A stretch of DNA of 28,849 nucleotides from JBAXLO01 sp037134755 (lineage in GTDB: Bacteria > Bacteroidota > Bacteroidia > Bacteroidales > JACABE01): the NCBI GenBank assembly GCA_037134755.1, contig JBAXLO010000034.1:1-28849 (forward strand), written 5' to 3'. A program made the position numbers and the translations under genes. Of the stretch, positions 17,872-25,117 are shown piece by piece (the first letter of the stretch is position 1; the number at the start of each line of letters is the position of its first letter). The notes below the pieces were generated by a model. It saw only the letters and a list, made by a program, of their open reading frames with translations, had not been told where the DNA came from and searched no databases.

Positions 17872-17988
17872 TCTTTTATTTTATATCTATTGCAACCTTT
17901 TATACGTTCAACATGTTTATAAAATACATATTCTGCAAAAAATAATCAAAAACTTAAAATAAGAAGTCTTCTTTTCAATAATTAATAG

Positions 17989-18828
17989 ATGAAATACACA
18001 ATAAAGTTTCTAATAATAACACTCCTATTTTTAACATTATTTAAATCTACTAAACTAGTAGCACAAAATCCTATCCTCTGGTATAAAGACTGGTCAGTGA
18101 GTGGTGAACTGGGATTAAGTTATTTTTTTGGAGATGTAAACGATAATCATAATCGCATTTCAAATAATACACCTTTAAGTAGTTTTTACTGGGATAATAA
18201 AGAATTTATGTCAAGTATAACTCTTGCTAAGCAAATGGATAGATATTGGGGAGTAAGATTACATCTATTATATGGTAATTTGGCAGGATCTAATGATAAT
18301 ATTAGAGTTTCTTTTACAGGAAAGGTTTTTGAGAGTGATATAGATGTTACTTTTAACTTTATTGATATGATATTTAAACGACCAGAGAAAACTAAGTTTA
18401 AATACTATGCTTTTGTTGGTCTGGGGATATCTAAATATAGAGCTGTAAGTAGCGTAATGAATACCGGTAAATTTATAAATCAAGTTGGTTATCAGGATTC
18501 AGGTAGATTTGTATCTAAATTAAATACGGATGCGTTAATGTCATTTGGTTTAGGTATTAAATATAATTTAAATAAGCAATGCTTTTTTACTTTCGAGACT
18601 TCATTAAGATATGTTAATACAGATGTTCTTGATGCGTATAGCTCAACATACAGTAAAGTTGAAGGTTTTGGTTTCATGTCAATTGGATTTGGTTATAAAT
18701 TTGATTTTAGAATTTGGAAAGGTAGTAATGGAGACTCCTGGCAAAAATCAAAAGGCAAGAAGAACGATCCAAGGAATTCGGGGATGAATAATAATAAGAA
18801 AACCAGATTAAAAAATAAATGGAAATAG
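17989..18828 (+). CDS. Outer-membrane beta-barrel protein, function unknown
   Basis: A 279-residue protein with a signal peptide ending near LVAQN. After it come alternating amphipathic strands with aromatic girdles (SGELGLSYFFGDVND, KYYAFVGLGISKY, GFGFMSIGFGYKFDF), the pattern of an 8- to 10-stranded barrel seen in many Bacteroidota outer-membrane proteins. The last 40 or so residues form a very basic, low-complexity tail (KGKKNDPRNSGMNNNKKTR), unusual for a barrel, which normally ends in an aromatic residue. The tail may sit in the periplasm and bind an anionic partner. No specific function can be assigned. Confidence 0.75.
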   Translation: MKYTIKFLIITLLFLTLFKSTKLVAQNPILWYKDWSVSGELGLSYFFGDVNDNHNRISNNTPLSSFYWDNKEFMSSITLAKQMDRYWGVRLHLLYGNLAGSNDNIRVSFTGKVFESDIDVTFNFIDMIFKRPEKTKFKYYAFVGLGISKYRAVSSVMNTGKFINQVGYQDSGRFVSKLNTDALMSFGLGIKYNLNKQCFFTFETSLRYVNTDVLDAYSSTYSKVEGFGFMSIGFGYKFDFRIWKGSNGDSWQKSKGKKNDPRNSGMNNNKKTRLKNKWK

Positions 18829-18862
18829 GTTTTCATTTATCTAATTTAAAATCTAAGTTCTA

Positions 18863-19381
18863 ATGAAGATTTATTTAATAGGCTATATGTCATCCGGTAA
18901 AAGCACCTTAGGCAAAACATTAGCCAATCGATTACAGCTTAAATTTATTGACACAGATGAAGCTTTTGAAACGAAATATCAAATTAGTATAAATGATTTC
19001 TTTATAAAATTTGGCGAAGAAAAATTTAGGGAACTTGAACACCAACTTTTAAGTTCACTTGCTAAAATTGAAGACGCTGTAATCTCAACCGGTGGAGGAA
19101 CTCCTTGTTATTATAATAATATTGATATAATCAATGAAAATGGGATTTCAATATATCTAAAACTACATCCTAAATCTATAATCTCAAGATTAAAGGCATC
19201 TAAAAAGCAACGTCCTTTAGTTAATGATATGGATAATGAAACTTTTGAAGAATATATAGAAAAACATCTTAACTCAAGAGAAATATTTTACATTAAAGCC
19301 CAATACATCATTAAATCGGAGAACTTAACTATAAATGAATTGATGCAGTTTGTTAAGGATAATATTATCAAAAAGGAATAA
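18863..19381 (+). CDS. aroK: Shikimate kinase
   Basis: A 172-residue P-loop kinase that phosphorylates shikimate at the 3-position in the chorismate pathway. The Walker A motif is GYMSSGKS (residues 7-14). Shikimate-binding residues are Asp32 (IDTDEAFE), Arg56 (KFRELE) and Gly77-Gly79 (STGGGTPC), and the lid carries RPLVND. Length is normal for the family. It begins 34 bp after the barrel gene and ends convergent with the RRM gene, sharing the hairpin at 19385-19412. Confidence 0.95.
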   Translation: MKIYLIGYMSSGKSTLGKTLANRLQLKFIDTDEAFETKYQISINDFFIKFGEEKFRELEHQLLSSLAKIEDAVISTGGGTPCYYNNIDIINENGISIYLKLHPKSIISRLKASKKQRPLVNDMDNETFEEYIEKHLNSREIFYIKAQYIIKSENLTINELMQFVKDNIIKKE

Positions 19382-19384
19382 AAA

Positions 19385-19412
19385 AAGTCCCCGAACATTA
19401 ATTCGGGGACTT
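19385..19412 (-). terminator. Terminator of the RRM gene, possibly also of aroK
   Basis: Perfect 11-bp GC-rich stem AAGTCCCCGAA / TTCGGGGACTT with a 6-base loop, between two converging genes. The T-run follows the stem only when read on the minus strand, so it mainly ends the RRM transcript; it may also stop aroK read-through. Confidence 0.85.
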
Positions 19413-19447
19413 AGAACTTGAATAGAACTAAAAAAAAGTTATATCAA

Positions 19448-19774
19448 TTAATAGCGTCTACGATCTCCGCCGCCTCTGTTGTATCCACCGCCTCTGTCGT
19501 CATTACTTCCGTAATTACTTCTTGGTCTTTCAACTCTATCTTGAGCTACATTAACTGTAATAGCTCTCTGGTCTAATTCCATACCATTTAATTTTTCGAT
19601 AGCAATTGTTGCTTCTTCATCATTTGGCATTTCAACAAAACCGAATCCTTTTTTCTTTCCAGTAAATCTGTCAGTAATAATTTTTACTGAATTAACAGTA
19701 CCGTGTTCTTCGAATATCGATTGTAATTTGTTTTCTTCGACATTCCAACTTAAATTTCCTACGTAAATGTTCAT
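19448..19774 (-). CDS. Glycine-rich RRM-type RNA-binding protein
   Basis: A 108-residue single-RRM protein with RNP2 IYVGNL near the start and RNP1 KGFGFVEM in the middle, followed by a Gly/Arg-rich tail (RGGGYNRGGGDRRRY). Such small RRM proteins are common in Bacteroidota and Cyanobacteria and act as RNA chaperones or global post-transcriptional regulators. I start it at the ATG whose product opens MNIYVGNLSW. An upstream ATG at 19807 would add 11 residues but lies on the far side of the predicted transcription start. A complete promoter and a terminator bracket it as a single-gene unit. Confidence 0.92.
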   Translation of the reverse strand: MNIYVGNLSWNVEENKLQSIFEEHGTVNSVKIITDRFTGKKKGFGFVEMPNDEEATIAIEKLNGMELDQRAITVNVAQDRVERPRSNYGSNDDRGGGYNRGGGDRRRY

Positions 19775-19804
19775 GTTACACTTTTTAATGTGATAAATAA
19801 AAAG

Positions 19805-19836
19805 CAAAAGTAGTTATAATTAAATTGATAATCAAA
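19805..19836 (-). promoter_or_regulatory. Consensus Bacteroidota promoter of the RRM gene
   Basis: Read on the minus strand, TTTG (19833-19836), 20 bp of spacer and TACTTTTG (19805-19812) match the -33/-7 consensus TTTG-N19-21-TAnnTTTG exactly. The predicted transcription start near 19798 leaves about 24 bases of leader before the ATG at 19774. This is the best-formed promoter found in the window. Confidence 0.75.
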
Positions 19837-19971
19837 CAAAAAAAATCACTTATTATTCAAAATATTTTAAGCACCCTAAAAATAAGCATCAATATATCTG
19901 GTTTATAAATATTTAAGCAACGAATTAATTCAGATTACCTTAAAATATATTATCTTAAAATATGTTAAAAT

Positions 19972-20003
19972 AAAAAGAGTACTCATAGTTGAGTACTCTT
20001 TTT
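19972..20003 (-). terminator. Terminator of the M3 peptidase gene
   Basis: Perfect 14-bp stem AAAAAGAGTACTCA / TGAGTACTCTTTTT with a 4-base loop, 20 bp after the dcp stop codon. U-runs are present in both directions, so it can be bidirectional. Confidence 0.88.
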
Positions 20004-20023
20004 ATGATTTATAGAAGAATATA

Positions 20024-22132
20024 TTATTTTAAACCACGTCTTTTCAGCAATGGGTCAACGGAAGGCTCCTGACCTCGGAACTTTTTGTACTGATCCATTC
20101 CTTCACCGTCACCTGATTCTTTTAAGCAGAATTTTCTGAATTTTGTTGCGATATCTTTATTGAAAATATCACCTGATTCTTTAAAATAATTGAATGCATC
20201 AGCATCAAGTACGGCAGACCATATATAAACATAGTATCCTGCTGCATATCCACCATCAAAAATATGGGAGAAATAGGTTGAACGATAACGAGGTAAAATC
20301 TCAGGAATTAATCCTAATTTATCCATACTAGCTTTTTCGAATGCTTCTACATCCAGATTTTTCATTTCTGCTAAGCCATGATAATCTAAATCTAATAAGG
20401 AAGCAGCTAAATACTCAACTGTTTCGAAACCTTGATTAAACAAACCACTATTTTTAATTTTCTTAATTAAATCATCAGGGATAACTGCTCCTGTTTTATA
20501 ATGTTTGGCAAAATGTTTTAACACTTCAGGTTCGCTTGCAAAATTTTCCATAAATTGTGATGGCATTTCAACATAATCCTGAGGAACGTTACCTGCTGTA
20601 CGAGTATATTTTCCTTCTGTAAATAAACCATGTAATCCATGTCCAAATTCATGGAAAAGTGTAGTTACCTCATCCCAAGTTAACAATGCAGGAGTATCTC
20701 CAACGGGTTTGGTAAAATTGGTAACAATTGAATTAATACATTCAACTTTCTTGCCATTATCCCAACCGGCGCTCTGGAAAGATGTATTCCAAGCTCCTCC
20801 CCTTTTTGAATCACGTGGATAATAATCAAAATACATAATTCCTAAATGTTTACCATCTGCTTCCTTAACTTCGAATGTTTCAACATCTTTTTGATAAACC
20901 GGCAAATTGGTAACTTTGGTAAATGTTATACCATATAATTTATTAGCAACATAAAATATACCTTCTTTTACATTTGTCAAACTAAAATATGGTTTAATTT
21001 CACTTTCATCCAAATCATATTTTGCTTTGTGTAATTTTTCGGCATAATACCACCAATCCCAAGATGCAAGTTTAAAATTCCCGCCTTCTTTGTCGGCTAT
21101 TTGTTGCATTTCTGCTAATTCGGCTTTAGCTACAGGCAAGGCTGATGCCCATAGTTTTGATAAGAACTCCTCTGCTTTTTGGGGAGTTTTAGCCATATTA
21201 TCATCAATTACATAAGCTGCATACGATTTGTAACCTAACAATTGAGCTTTCTTGATTCTAAGATCAATAATTTTCTTAATATATTCTTTATTATCGAATT
21301 CATTACCGTTATTTGCTCTCATAAAATAGCCACGATAAAGTTTTTCGCGTAGTGCACGGTTTTTAGCGTATTGTAAAAATGGTATCATACTTGGTTTATC
21401 AAGTGTGAATACCCATTTGCCATCAAGTTTTTTATCTTTTGCTGATTGAGCAGCTCCATTTATAACTTCCTCAGATAAACCTTCGAGATCTTTTTTGTTA
21501 TCTATAACTAATTTGAAGTTTTTGTTAGTTTCGGCCAATACATTGTTTCCATATTTTAATAAAACTGTTGATAAGTCTTCGTTAACTTTGCGAAGTTCAG
21601 TTTTTTTATCTTCAGGAAGGTTAGCTCCTTTACGTACAAAATCATTGTAATGTTTTTCGACTACACGCAATTGCTGGTCATCTAATTTCATATCCTTGCG
21701 TTTATCATAAATAGTTTTGATACGTTTAAATAAATTTTCATTTAAATAAATATCATCACTATGCTTTGACAACATAGGGTTTATCTTAGCTGCCAAATTC
21801 TGCATTTGTTCGCTTGTGTTGGCATCAGCAAGATTAAAGAAGACACTACTTACTTTGGTTAACAACTTGCCCGACTTGTCGAAAGCTAAAATTGTATTAT
21901 CAAATGTTGGCTCCTCTTTGATGCCGGCAATTGAGTCAATTTCTGCTTTTTGTTGCTTCATACCTTCAATAAATGCCGGCAAATAATGCGTGGTATCTAT
22001 TTTGTCGAAAGGTGGCACCTGAAACGGAGTTGTGTACTCCGATAAGAAAGGATTATCTCCTTTTTTAGCATTTTTACATGCTGTTCCAATTAATATGGTC
22101 ATAACCATTAAAATTATTACTGTTTTTTTCAT
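20024..22132 (-). CDS. dcp: M3-family peptidyl-dipeptidase Dcp, lipoprotein
   Basis: A 702-residue zinc metallopeptidase that removes C-terminal dipeptides from oligopeptides. The zinc site is His494-Glu495-x-x-His498 (HEFGH), with Glu522 (VEMPSQ) as third ligand, 24 residues after the second His as in family M3. The FASEPEVLKHF and PRYRSTYFSHIFDGGYAAGYY regions are typical of Dcp. A signal peptide ending in lipobox GTAC (Cys19) places it in the envelope rather than the cytosol; lipidated Dcp is common in Bacteroidota. Monocistronic, with its own terminator. Confidence 0.93.
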   Translation of the reverse strand: MKKTVIILMVMTILIGTACKNAKKGDNPFLSEYTTPFQVPPFDKIDTTHYLPAFIEGMKQQKAEIDSIAGIKEEPTFDNTILAFDKSGKLLTKVSSVFFNLADANTSEQMQNLAAKINPMLSKHSDDIYLNENLFKRIKTIYDKRKDMKLDDQQLRVVEKHYNDFVRKGANLPEDKKTELRKVNEDLSTVLLKYGNNVLAETNKNFKLVIDNKKDLEGLSEEVINGAAQSAKDKKLDGKWVFTLDKPSMIPFLQYAKNRALREKLYRGYFMRANNGNEFDNKEYIKKIIDLRIKKAQLLGYKSYAAYVIDDNMAKTPQKAEEFLSKLWASALPVAKAELAEMQQIADKEGGNFKLASWDWWYYAEKLHKAKYDLDESEIKPYFSLTNVKEGIFYVANKLYGITFTKVTNLPVYQKDVETFEVKEADGKHLGIMYFDYYPRDSKRGGAWNTSFQSAGWDNGKKVECINSIVTNFTKPVGDTPALLTWDEVTTLFHEFGHGLHGLFTEGKYTRTAGNVPQDYVEMPSQFMENFASEPEVLKHFAKHYKTGAVIPDDLIKKIKNSGLFNQGFETVEYLAASLLDLDYHGLAEMKNLDVEAFEKASMDKLGLIPEILPRYRSTYFSHIFDGGYAAGYYVYIWSAVLDADAFNYFKESGDIFNKDIATKFRKFCLKESGDGEGMDQYKKFRGQEPSVDPLLKRRGLK

Positions 22133-22223
22133 TTATATTACAGATTTTAGTGTATTAAATTATGTGTGTTTAAAACGTCGGTAAAATTATCACTTATTTT
22201 TGATTTAATTCAATAAATATTTA

Positions 22224-22259
22224 AAAAAGTCTTCACCAAATTAATGATGAAGACTTTTT
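22224..22259 (-). terminator. Terminator downstream of the DUF4160/DUF2442 pair
   Basis: Perfect 12-bp stem AAAAAGTCTTCA / TGAAGACTTTTT with a 12-base loop, followed by T-runs in both directions. It lies about 137 bp past the DUF2442 stop codon, beyond a palindromic repeat, and also insulates the dcp promoter. Confidence 0.75.
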
Positions 22260-22305
22260 AGTGATTTTCATACTGTGAAAAATAAAATCATCTTTAATAA
22301 TTTTC

Positions 22306-22355
22306 TTTATATTTATATCCGAAGCTCGGGTTTAAATATAAATAAGAAGAAGAAA
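22306..22355. repeat. Palindromic repeat, copy A
   Basis: Two 17-base arms (22306-22322 and 22326-22342) pair at 15 of 17 positions around a 3-base loop, with core CCGAAGCTCGGG. A purine-rich tail follows. The same 37-base palindrome occurs at 27302-27338 with one difference and in altered form at 27416-27452. Its right half plus tail recurs at 23040-23061, identical over 22 bases. It is thus a small dispersed palindromic element. Confidence 0.8.
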
Positions 22356-22395
22356 AGAGACTTTAAATAAGTTGCAATTTAGATGTTATTAGATA

Positions 22396-22638
22396 CTAAA
22401 TTTCTCCATTATGCAAATCCCAAATAGGAAAACACAACTCATAATCATTCCAGATAATATCACCGTATTCAATAGTGAAGGACGTAAACAATTCTTTGTT
22501 CAGATACTTATTTGTCATTGGATTTTTTGATTTTTTTAAGAAATTCTCAAAATCTATTATCCTTTCTACGCCATCGGAGAACAAAAAATAGATTTTGTAA
22601 TCACCTTTATATTTAACTTCTTGTATTGAAACAACCAT
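22396..22638 (-). CDS. DUF2442 domain protein (putative antitoxin-like partner)
   Basis: An 80-residue single-domain protein with the DUF2442 pattern: a first strand (VSIQEVKYKGDYKIYFLFSDG), a DFENFL segment, and a final strand with the conserved Trp (YGDIIWNDYELCFPIWDL). It begins 4 bp after the DUF4160 gene. DUF4160 and DUF2442 genes are commonly adjacent and have been proposed to act as a toxin-antitoxin-like pair. That is an inference here, and which partner would be toxic is not decided by the sequence. Both genes lie between copies of a palindromic repeat. Confidence 0.8.
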   Translation of the reverse strand: MVVSIQEVKYKGDYKIYFLFSDGVERIIDFENFLKKSKNPMTNKYLNKELFTSFTIEYGDIIWNDYELCFPIWDLHNGEI

Positions 22639-22642
22639 AGCT

Positions 22643-22945
22643 TTAAATTTTTTTAGTTAAGGTTTCACACGATATTGGCACGTTATAAACAAAAAAGTCT
22701 ATCCATTTTCTCACGATATCTTCCCTTAATGCTTCTACTAATTTTTTAAATTTCTTTTGGTTTTGCATATCCAGCGGTTCTTTACCTTGAACATCCGATA
22801 GAATAACTTTTTCAAATTTACCTTCTTTATAAATTATTTCTGCTTTACTTTCCTTCCCCTGATACTTACAATGAACATGTATTGGTTCATGTTCGCTCGA
22901 ATAAAACAGAATTATTAATCCAAAATACTCATATAGTTTCGGCAT
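22643..22945 (-). CDS. DUF4160 domain protein (putative toxin-like partner)
   Basis: A 100-residue protein. The first 80 residues match DUF4160: MPKLYEYFGLIILFYSSEH followed by EPIHVHCKYQGKESKAEI, whose HVH motif is the family hallmark and a possible metal or catalytic site. The tail of about 20 residues is longer than usual for the family. It is first in an operon with DUF2442, and an exact TAnnTTTG box lies 15 bp upstream. No biochemical activity is known for the family. Confidence 0.82.
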   Translation of the reverse strand: MPKLYEYFGLIILFYSSEHEPIHVHCKYQGKESKAEIIYKEGKFEKVILSDVQGKEPLDMQNQKKFKKLVEALREDIVRKWIDFFVYNVPISCETLTKKI

Positions 22946-22959
22946 GTTTATTTTTTTTA

Positions 22960-22967
22960 CAAAGATA
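22960..22967 (-). promoter_or_regulatory. Putative -7 box of the DUF4160/DUF2442 operon
   Basis: On the minus strand TATCTTTG fits TAnnTTTG exactly. Its position implies a very short leader of about 8-10 bases before the DUF4160 ATG. No TTTG -33 box at standard spacing. Confidence 0.5.
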
Positions 22968-23033
22968 CGAATAAAATTGATTTCATTCTTATTTGAACAC
23001 TCATAATTTTATTAATATTTTGATTCGAATACA

Positions 23034-23061
23034 CGATTAAAATATAAATAAGAAGAAGAAA
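23034..23061. repeat. Half copy of the palindromic repeat, copy B
   Basis: Bases 23040-23061 are identical to 22334-22355 over 22 positions and in the same orientation. The left arm that would complete the palindrome is degraded. With copy A it brackets the DUF4160/DUF2442 pair as a direct repeat. Confidence 0.7.
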
Positions 23062-23125
23062 GACAAGTGAAATAAAGGCGGGACACCTTGTTAAAATGGA
23101 ACGTAATGAGGATATTAAGCCCAAA

Positions 23126-23788
23126 TCAAGTCTTGAGTAATTCTATTCTTTCTTCAATTCTTTTCAATGTCAAATATACGTCTTTGAAATATTTAAAGGC
23201 TTTTTCTTTTGAAAATAATTCTTGATAATTTTGAGAAAATACAGGTGAAAGAGTAGTTATTTCTGTTTTAATACCTGGTTTAATTTCTTCTCCTTTTTTT
23301 AAAGATTCCATTCCTTCATTAATATTAAACATAAATCCTGTGAACATTTCAGGTGCATCATGTATTATTCTATTTATTTCAGCATGAGAATATGGATTTC
23401 TTATTTTATCTCTATAACTATCTAAAATAATAAATTCTTCTTCTGTAATTAAATTTTCTTCTTTTGCCAATTTTAATGAATTAGATAATTTTTGGTGATC
23501 ATACTTTTCAATTGCCTCCAAAGTTTTCTCATTATATAAATTAGGTTTAGAAAAGTCAAGATTAATTGTATATTTATTAATCAATGCTAATTTTATTATT
23601 CTTTCAAGAAAATGATTAGTACTAAAAATACTTGCCTGGTTTAATTCTAATAAAAGACATTGAAGAATTTCATTTCTGAGAGTAGTCAGTTCTACAAAAT
23701 GATATAATTTATCTTCAAAGTATTCATTTAAACTTGCATAATTTTCTTCAGTTAGTTTAGTATAATTTGATTTATAGAATTCTTTCAT
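23126..23788 (-). CDS. HEPN-like domain protein
   Basis: A 220-residue, largely helical, soluble protein. Its best signature is Arg130-Asn-Pro-Tyr-Ser-His135 in YRDKIRNPYSHAE, the RX4H motif of HEPN domains, many of which are RNases in toxin-antitoxin, abortive-infection or CRISPR systems. The segment FLERIIKLALINKY upstream also fits the first HEPN helices. No nucleotidyltransferase (MNT) partner is adjacent; the nearest genes on the same strand are the DUF4160/DUF2442 pair 181 bp downstream. It could be a standalone defence or stress ribonuclease, or a non-catalytic HEPN. Confidence 0.65.
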   Translation of the reverse strand: MKEFYKSNYTKLTEENYASLNEYFEDKLYHFVELTTLRNEILQCLLLELNQASIFSTNHFLERIIKLALINKYTINLDFSKPNLYNEKTLEAIEKYDHQKLSNSLKLAKEENLITEEEFIILDSYRDKIRNPYSHAEINRIIHDAPEMFTGFMFNINEGMESLKKGEEIKPGIKTEITTLSPVFSQNYQELFSKEKAFKYFKDVYLTLKRIEERIELLKT

Positions 23789-23875
23789 TTATAATGATTT
23801 TATATAGATTTGTATAGAACAAAGCGTTGCTTGCTTTTAGCAAACGCTCATTCTCCAATATTTCATATTATATTA

Positions 23876-24264
23876 TTATCTTGAAATTGAGAATTGATAG
23901 TTATAAACATCTATTTCTGTCGCAAATAAACCTAAGTAAATTGCATCATTTTTTTTAATAATTATAGCTTTTTGATAACCATTAATTGGATCTTTATCTT
24001 TTGTTGTACAGTAATAATATTTGCAAATGCCATCAAAAGAATATTTTTTTCTACAACTTTATTAATAATAAAATAAACAGTTTTTGTTCCACCATCTATA
24101 AAATTGGAAATTGAAATTTCTTTGTTGTTAATATTAATAGTCCTACTTATATTTTCGGTTTGAACGTCCGATTTAGTTACAATAGTATAAGAACTATTGT
24201 AAGTTTGAGAATAAGTAGTCAAACTTATAATTGTTAAAAAGATAATTAGATTTATTGTTTTCAT
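23876..24264 (-). pseudogene. Small secreted protein gene with a one-base frameshift in an A7 tract
   Basis: The 5' part encodes a signal peptide (MKTINLIIFLTIISLTTYSQ) and about 50 further residues. At 24044-24050 lies a run of seven A on the coding strand. With the sequence as given, translation continues in a poor frame and stops at 23962. One extra A restores a natural continuation rich in Tyr and Lys (KYSFDGICKYYYC, then YQKAIIIKKNDAIYLGLF) that stops at 23876, giving about 129 residues. So the gene is frameshifted, phase-variable by slippage, or the base is a sequencing error. Family not recognised. An upstream ATG at 24294 is less likely because it precedes the signal peptide by 10 charged residues. 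Confidence 0.6.
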
Positions 24265-24504
24265 TTTGATTTTTTTTGATTTATAATTAGTCACAAAAGT
24301 AATAAAATTAATTTAATACAATCAACAAATTTTTTTATTAATAAATACTTTACAAATTTACAACATTGTTCCCAATACTGCTTATTATTTCGAGATTTAT
24401 TTCTTTAAATCGGTTTTTAATTGTTTAATGTATTGATATCTAGTTTAAAGCTTCTATTTCTAATATATTACATAATAGCTTATAAATAGGTGCTTTAATG
24501 TTTG

Positions 24505-24966
24505 CCTTTGTTGGAAATCAAGTTAATTGGAGTATCTTTTTTCTTTGAGATAGGACAATGAACGTTCAACGGAGCATCTCAAAGTTTGGAGATAGGACAA
24601 TGAACGTTCAACGGAGCATCACAAAGTTTTGAGATAAGACAATGAACGTTCAACGGAGCATCCCAAAGTTTTGAGATAGGACAATGAACGTTCAACGGAG
24701 CATCAAAAAGTTTTGAGATATGACAATCAACGTTCAGATACCTATCTCAAAGTTTTGAGATAGGACAATCAACACTGATTGTTGTATCGCAAAGTTTTGA
24801 GACACGACATTACGTCTTGATTCATATTTAGTTAAATTTTAAGAAGCTACAATTAACATTTTTTTATATCTACATTTATTGGGGGATAGTATCTGCAACA
24901 AAAAATGTCGTACCTCATTGTGTGGAGATACGACATTTAGAACTTTTTTAGGTATTGCAATCTTTT
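24505..24966. repeat. 42-bp tandem repeat array with decaying flanks
   Basis: Units of exactly 42 bp start at 24547, 24589, 24631, 24673, 24715, 24757 and 24799. Four are nearly identical and carry the palindrome TGAACGTTCA; the junctions carry TCAAAGTTTTGA-type dyads. Degraded units continue in register at 24505 on the left and at 24841, 24883 and 24925 on the right. The whole stretch 24295-25117 has no convincing gene; it holds this array and a group of hairpins. Forty-two bp equals four turns of B-DNA. Not a CRISPR array, since there are no spacers. Confidence 0.88.
24900..24938 (-). terminator. Terminator-like hairpin downstream of nuoH
   Basis: Fourteen-base arms (24903-24916 and 24925-24938) pair with one mismatch around an 8-base loop. 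Read on the minus strand the stem runs into a T6 tract, so it can end the nuoGH transcript about 180 bp past the nuoH stop. Its right arm begins exactly three periods after the last clear 42-bp unit, so the hairpin seems built from array sequence. Confidence 0.65.
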
Positions 24967-25026
24967 TTAAGATTAAAATACAATTGCTTTTTGCAATCTT
25001 AATGTCAATGAAAAAGCTTTTTCATT
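24959..25026. other. Cluster of three small perfect hairpins
   Basis: Three inverted repeats follow each other: AATCTT-tttt-AAGATT (24959-24974), ATTGC-ttttt-GCAAT (24983-24997) and the 20-base perfect palindrome AATGAAAAAGCTTTTTCATT (25007-25026). They lie between the 42-bp array and the 3' end of nuoH. They may stabilise or terminate the nuo transcript; no clear function. Confidence 0.5.
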
Positions 25027-25117
25027 ATATTACTAATCCAATTAAACATTTAATTAAAGGATAAAAAGTTATGTTAAGAAGGATTAATTTCAGAAAGAAG
25101 AAATGAATTGGTTTTGT

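Noticed and set aside
23821..23850. Hairpin AGCGTTGC../..GCAAACGCT upstream of the HEPN gene
   Set aside because: The stem has a bulge and no T-run in either direction. It resembles neither a terminator nor a known recombination site well enough to call.
24505..24840. Minus-strand frame through the 42-bp array encoding a 14-residue repeat (KTLRCSVERSLSYL)
   Set aside because: A 42-bp period keeps any stop-free frame open. There is no start codon in a sensible context, no promoter, and the flanking units decay without respect for the frame.
24547..24840. Array considered as CRISPR
   Set aside because: Units abut directly with no unique spacers, and no cas genes are seen in the window.
24879..25064. 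61-codon plus-strand ORF
   Set aside because: It translates the inverted repeats at 24900-25026, starts inside the decayed repeat array and has no recognisable protein features.
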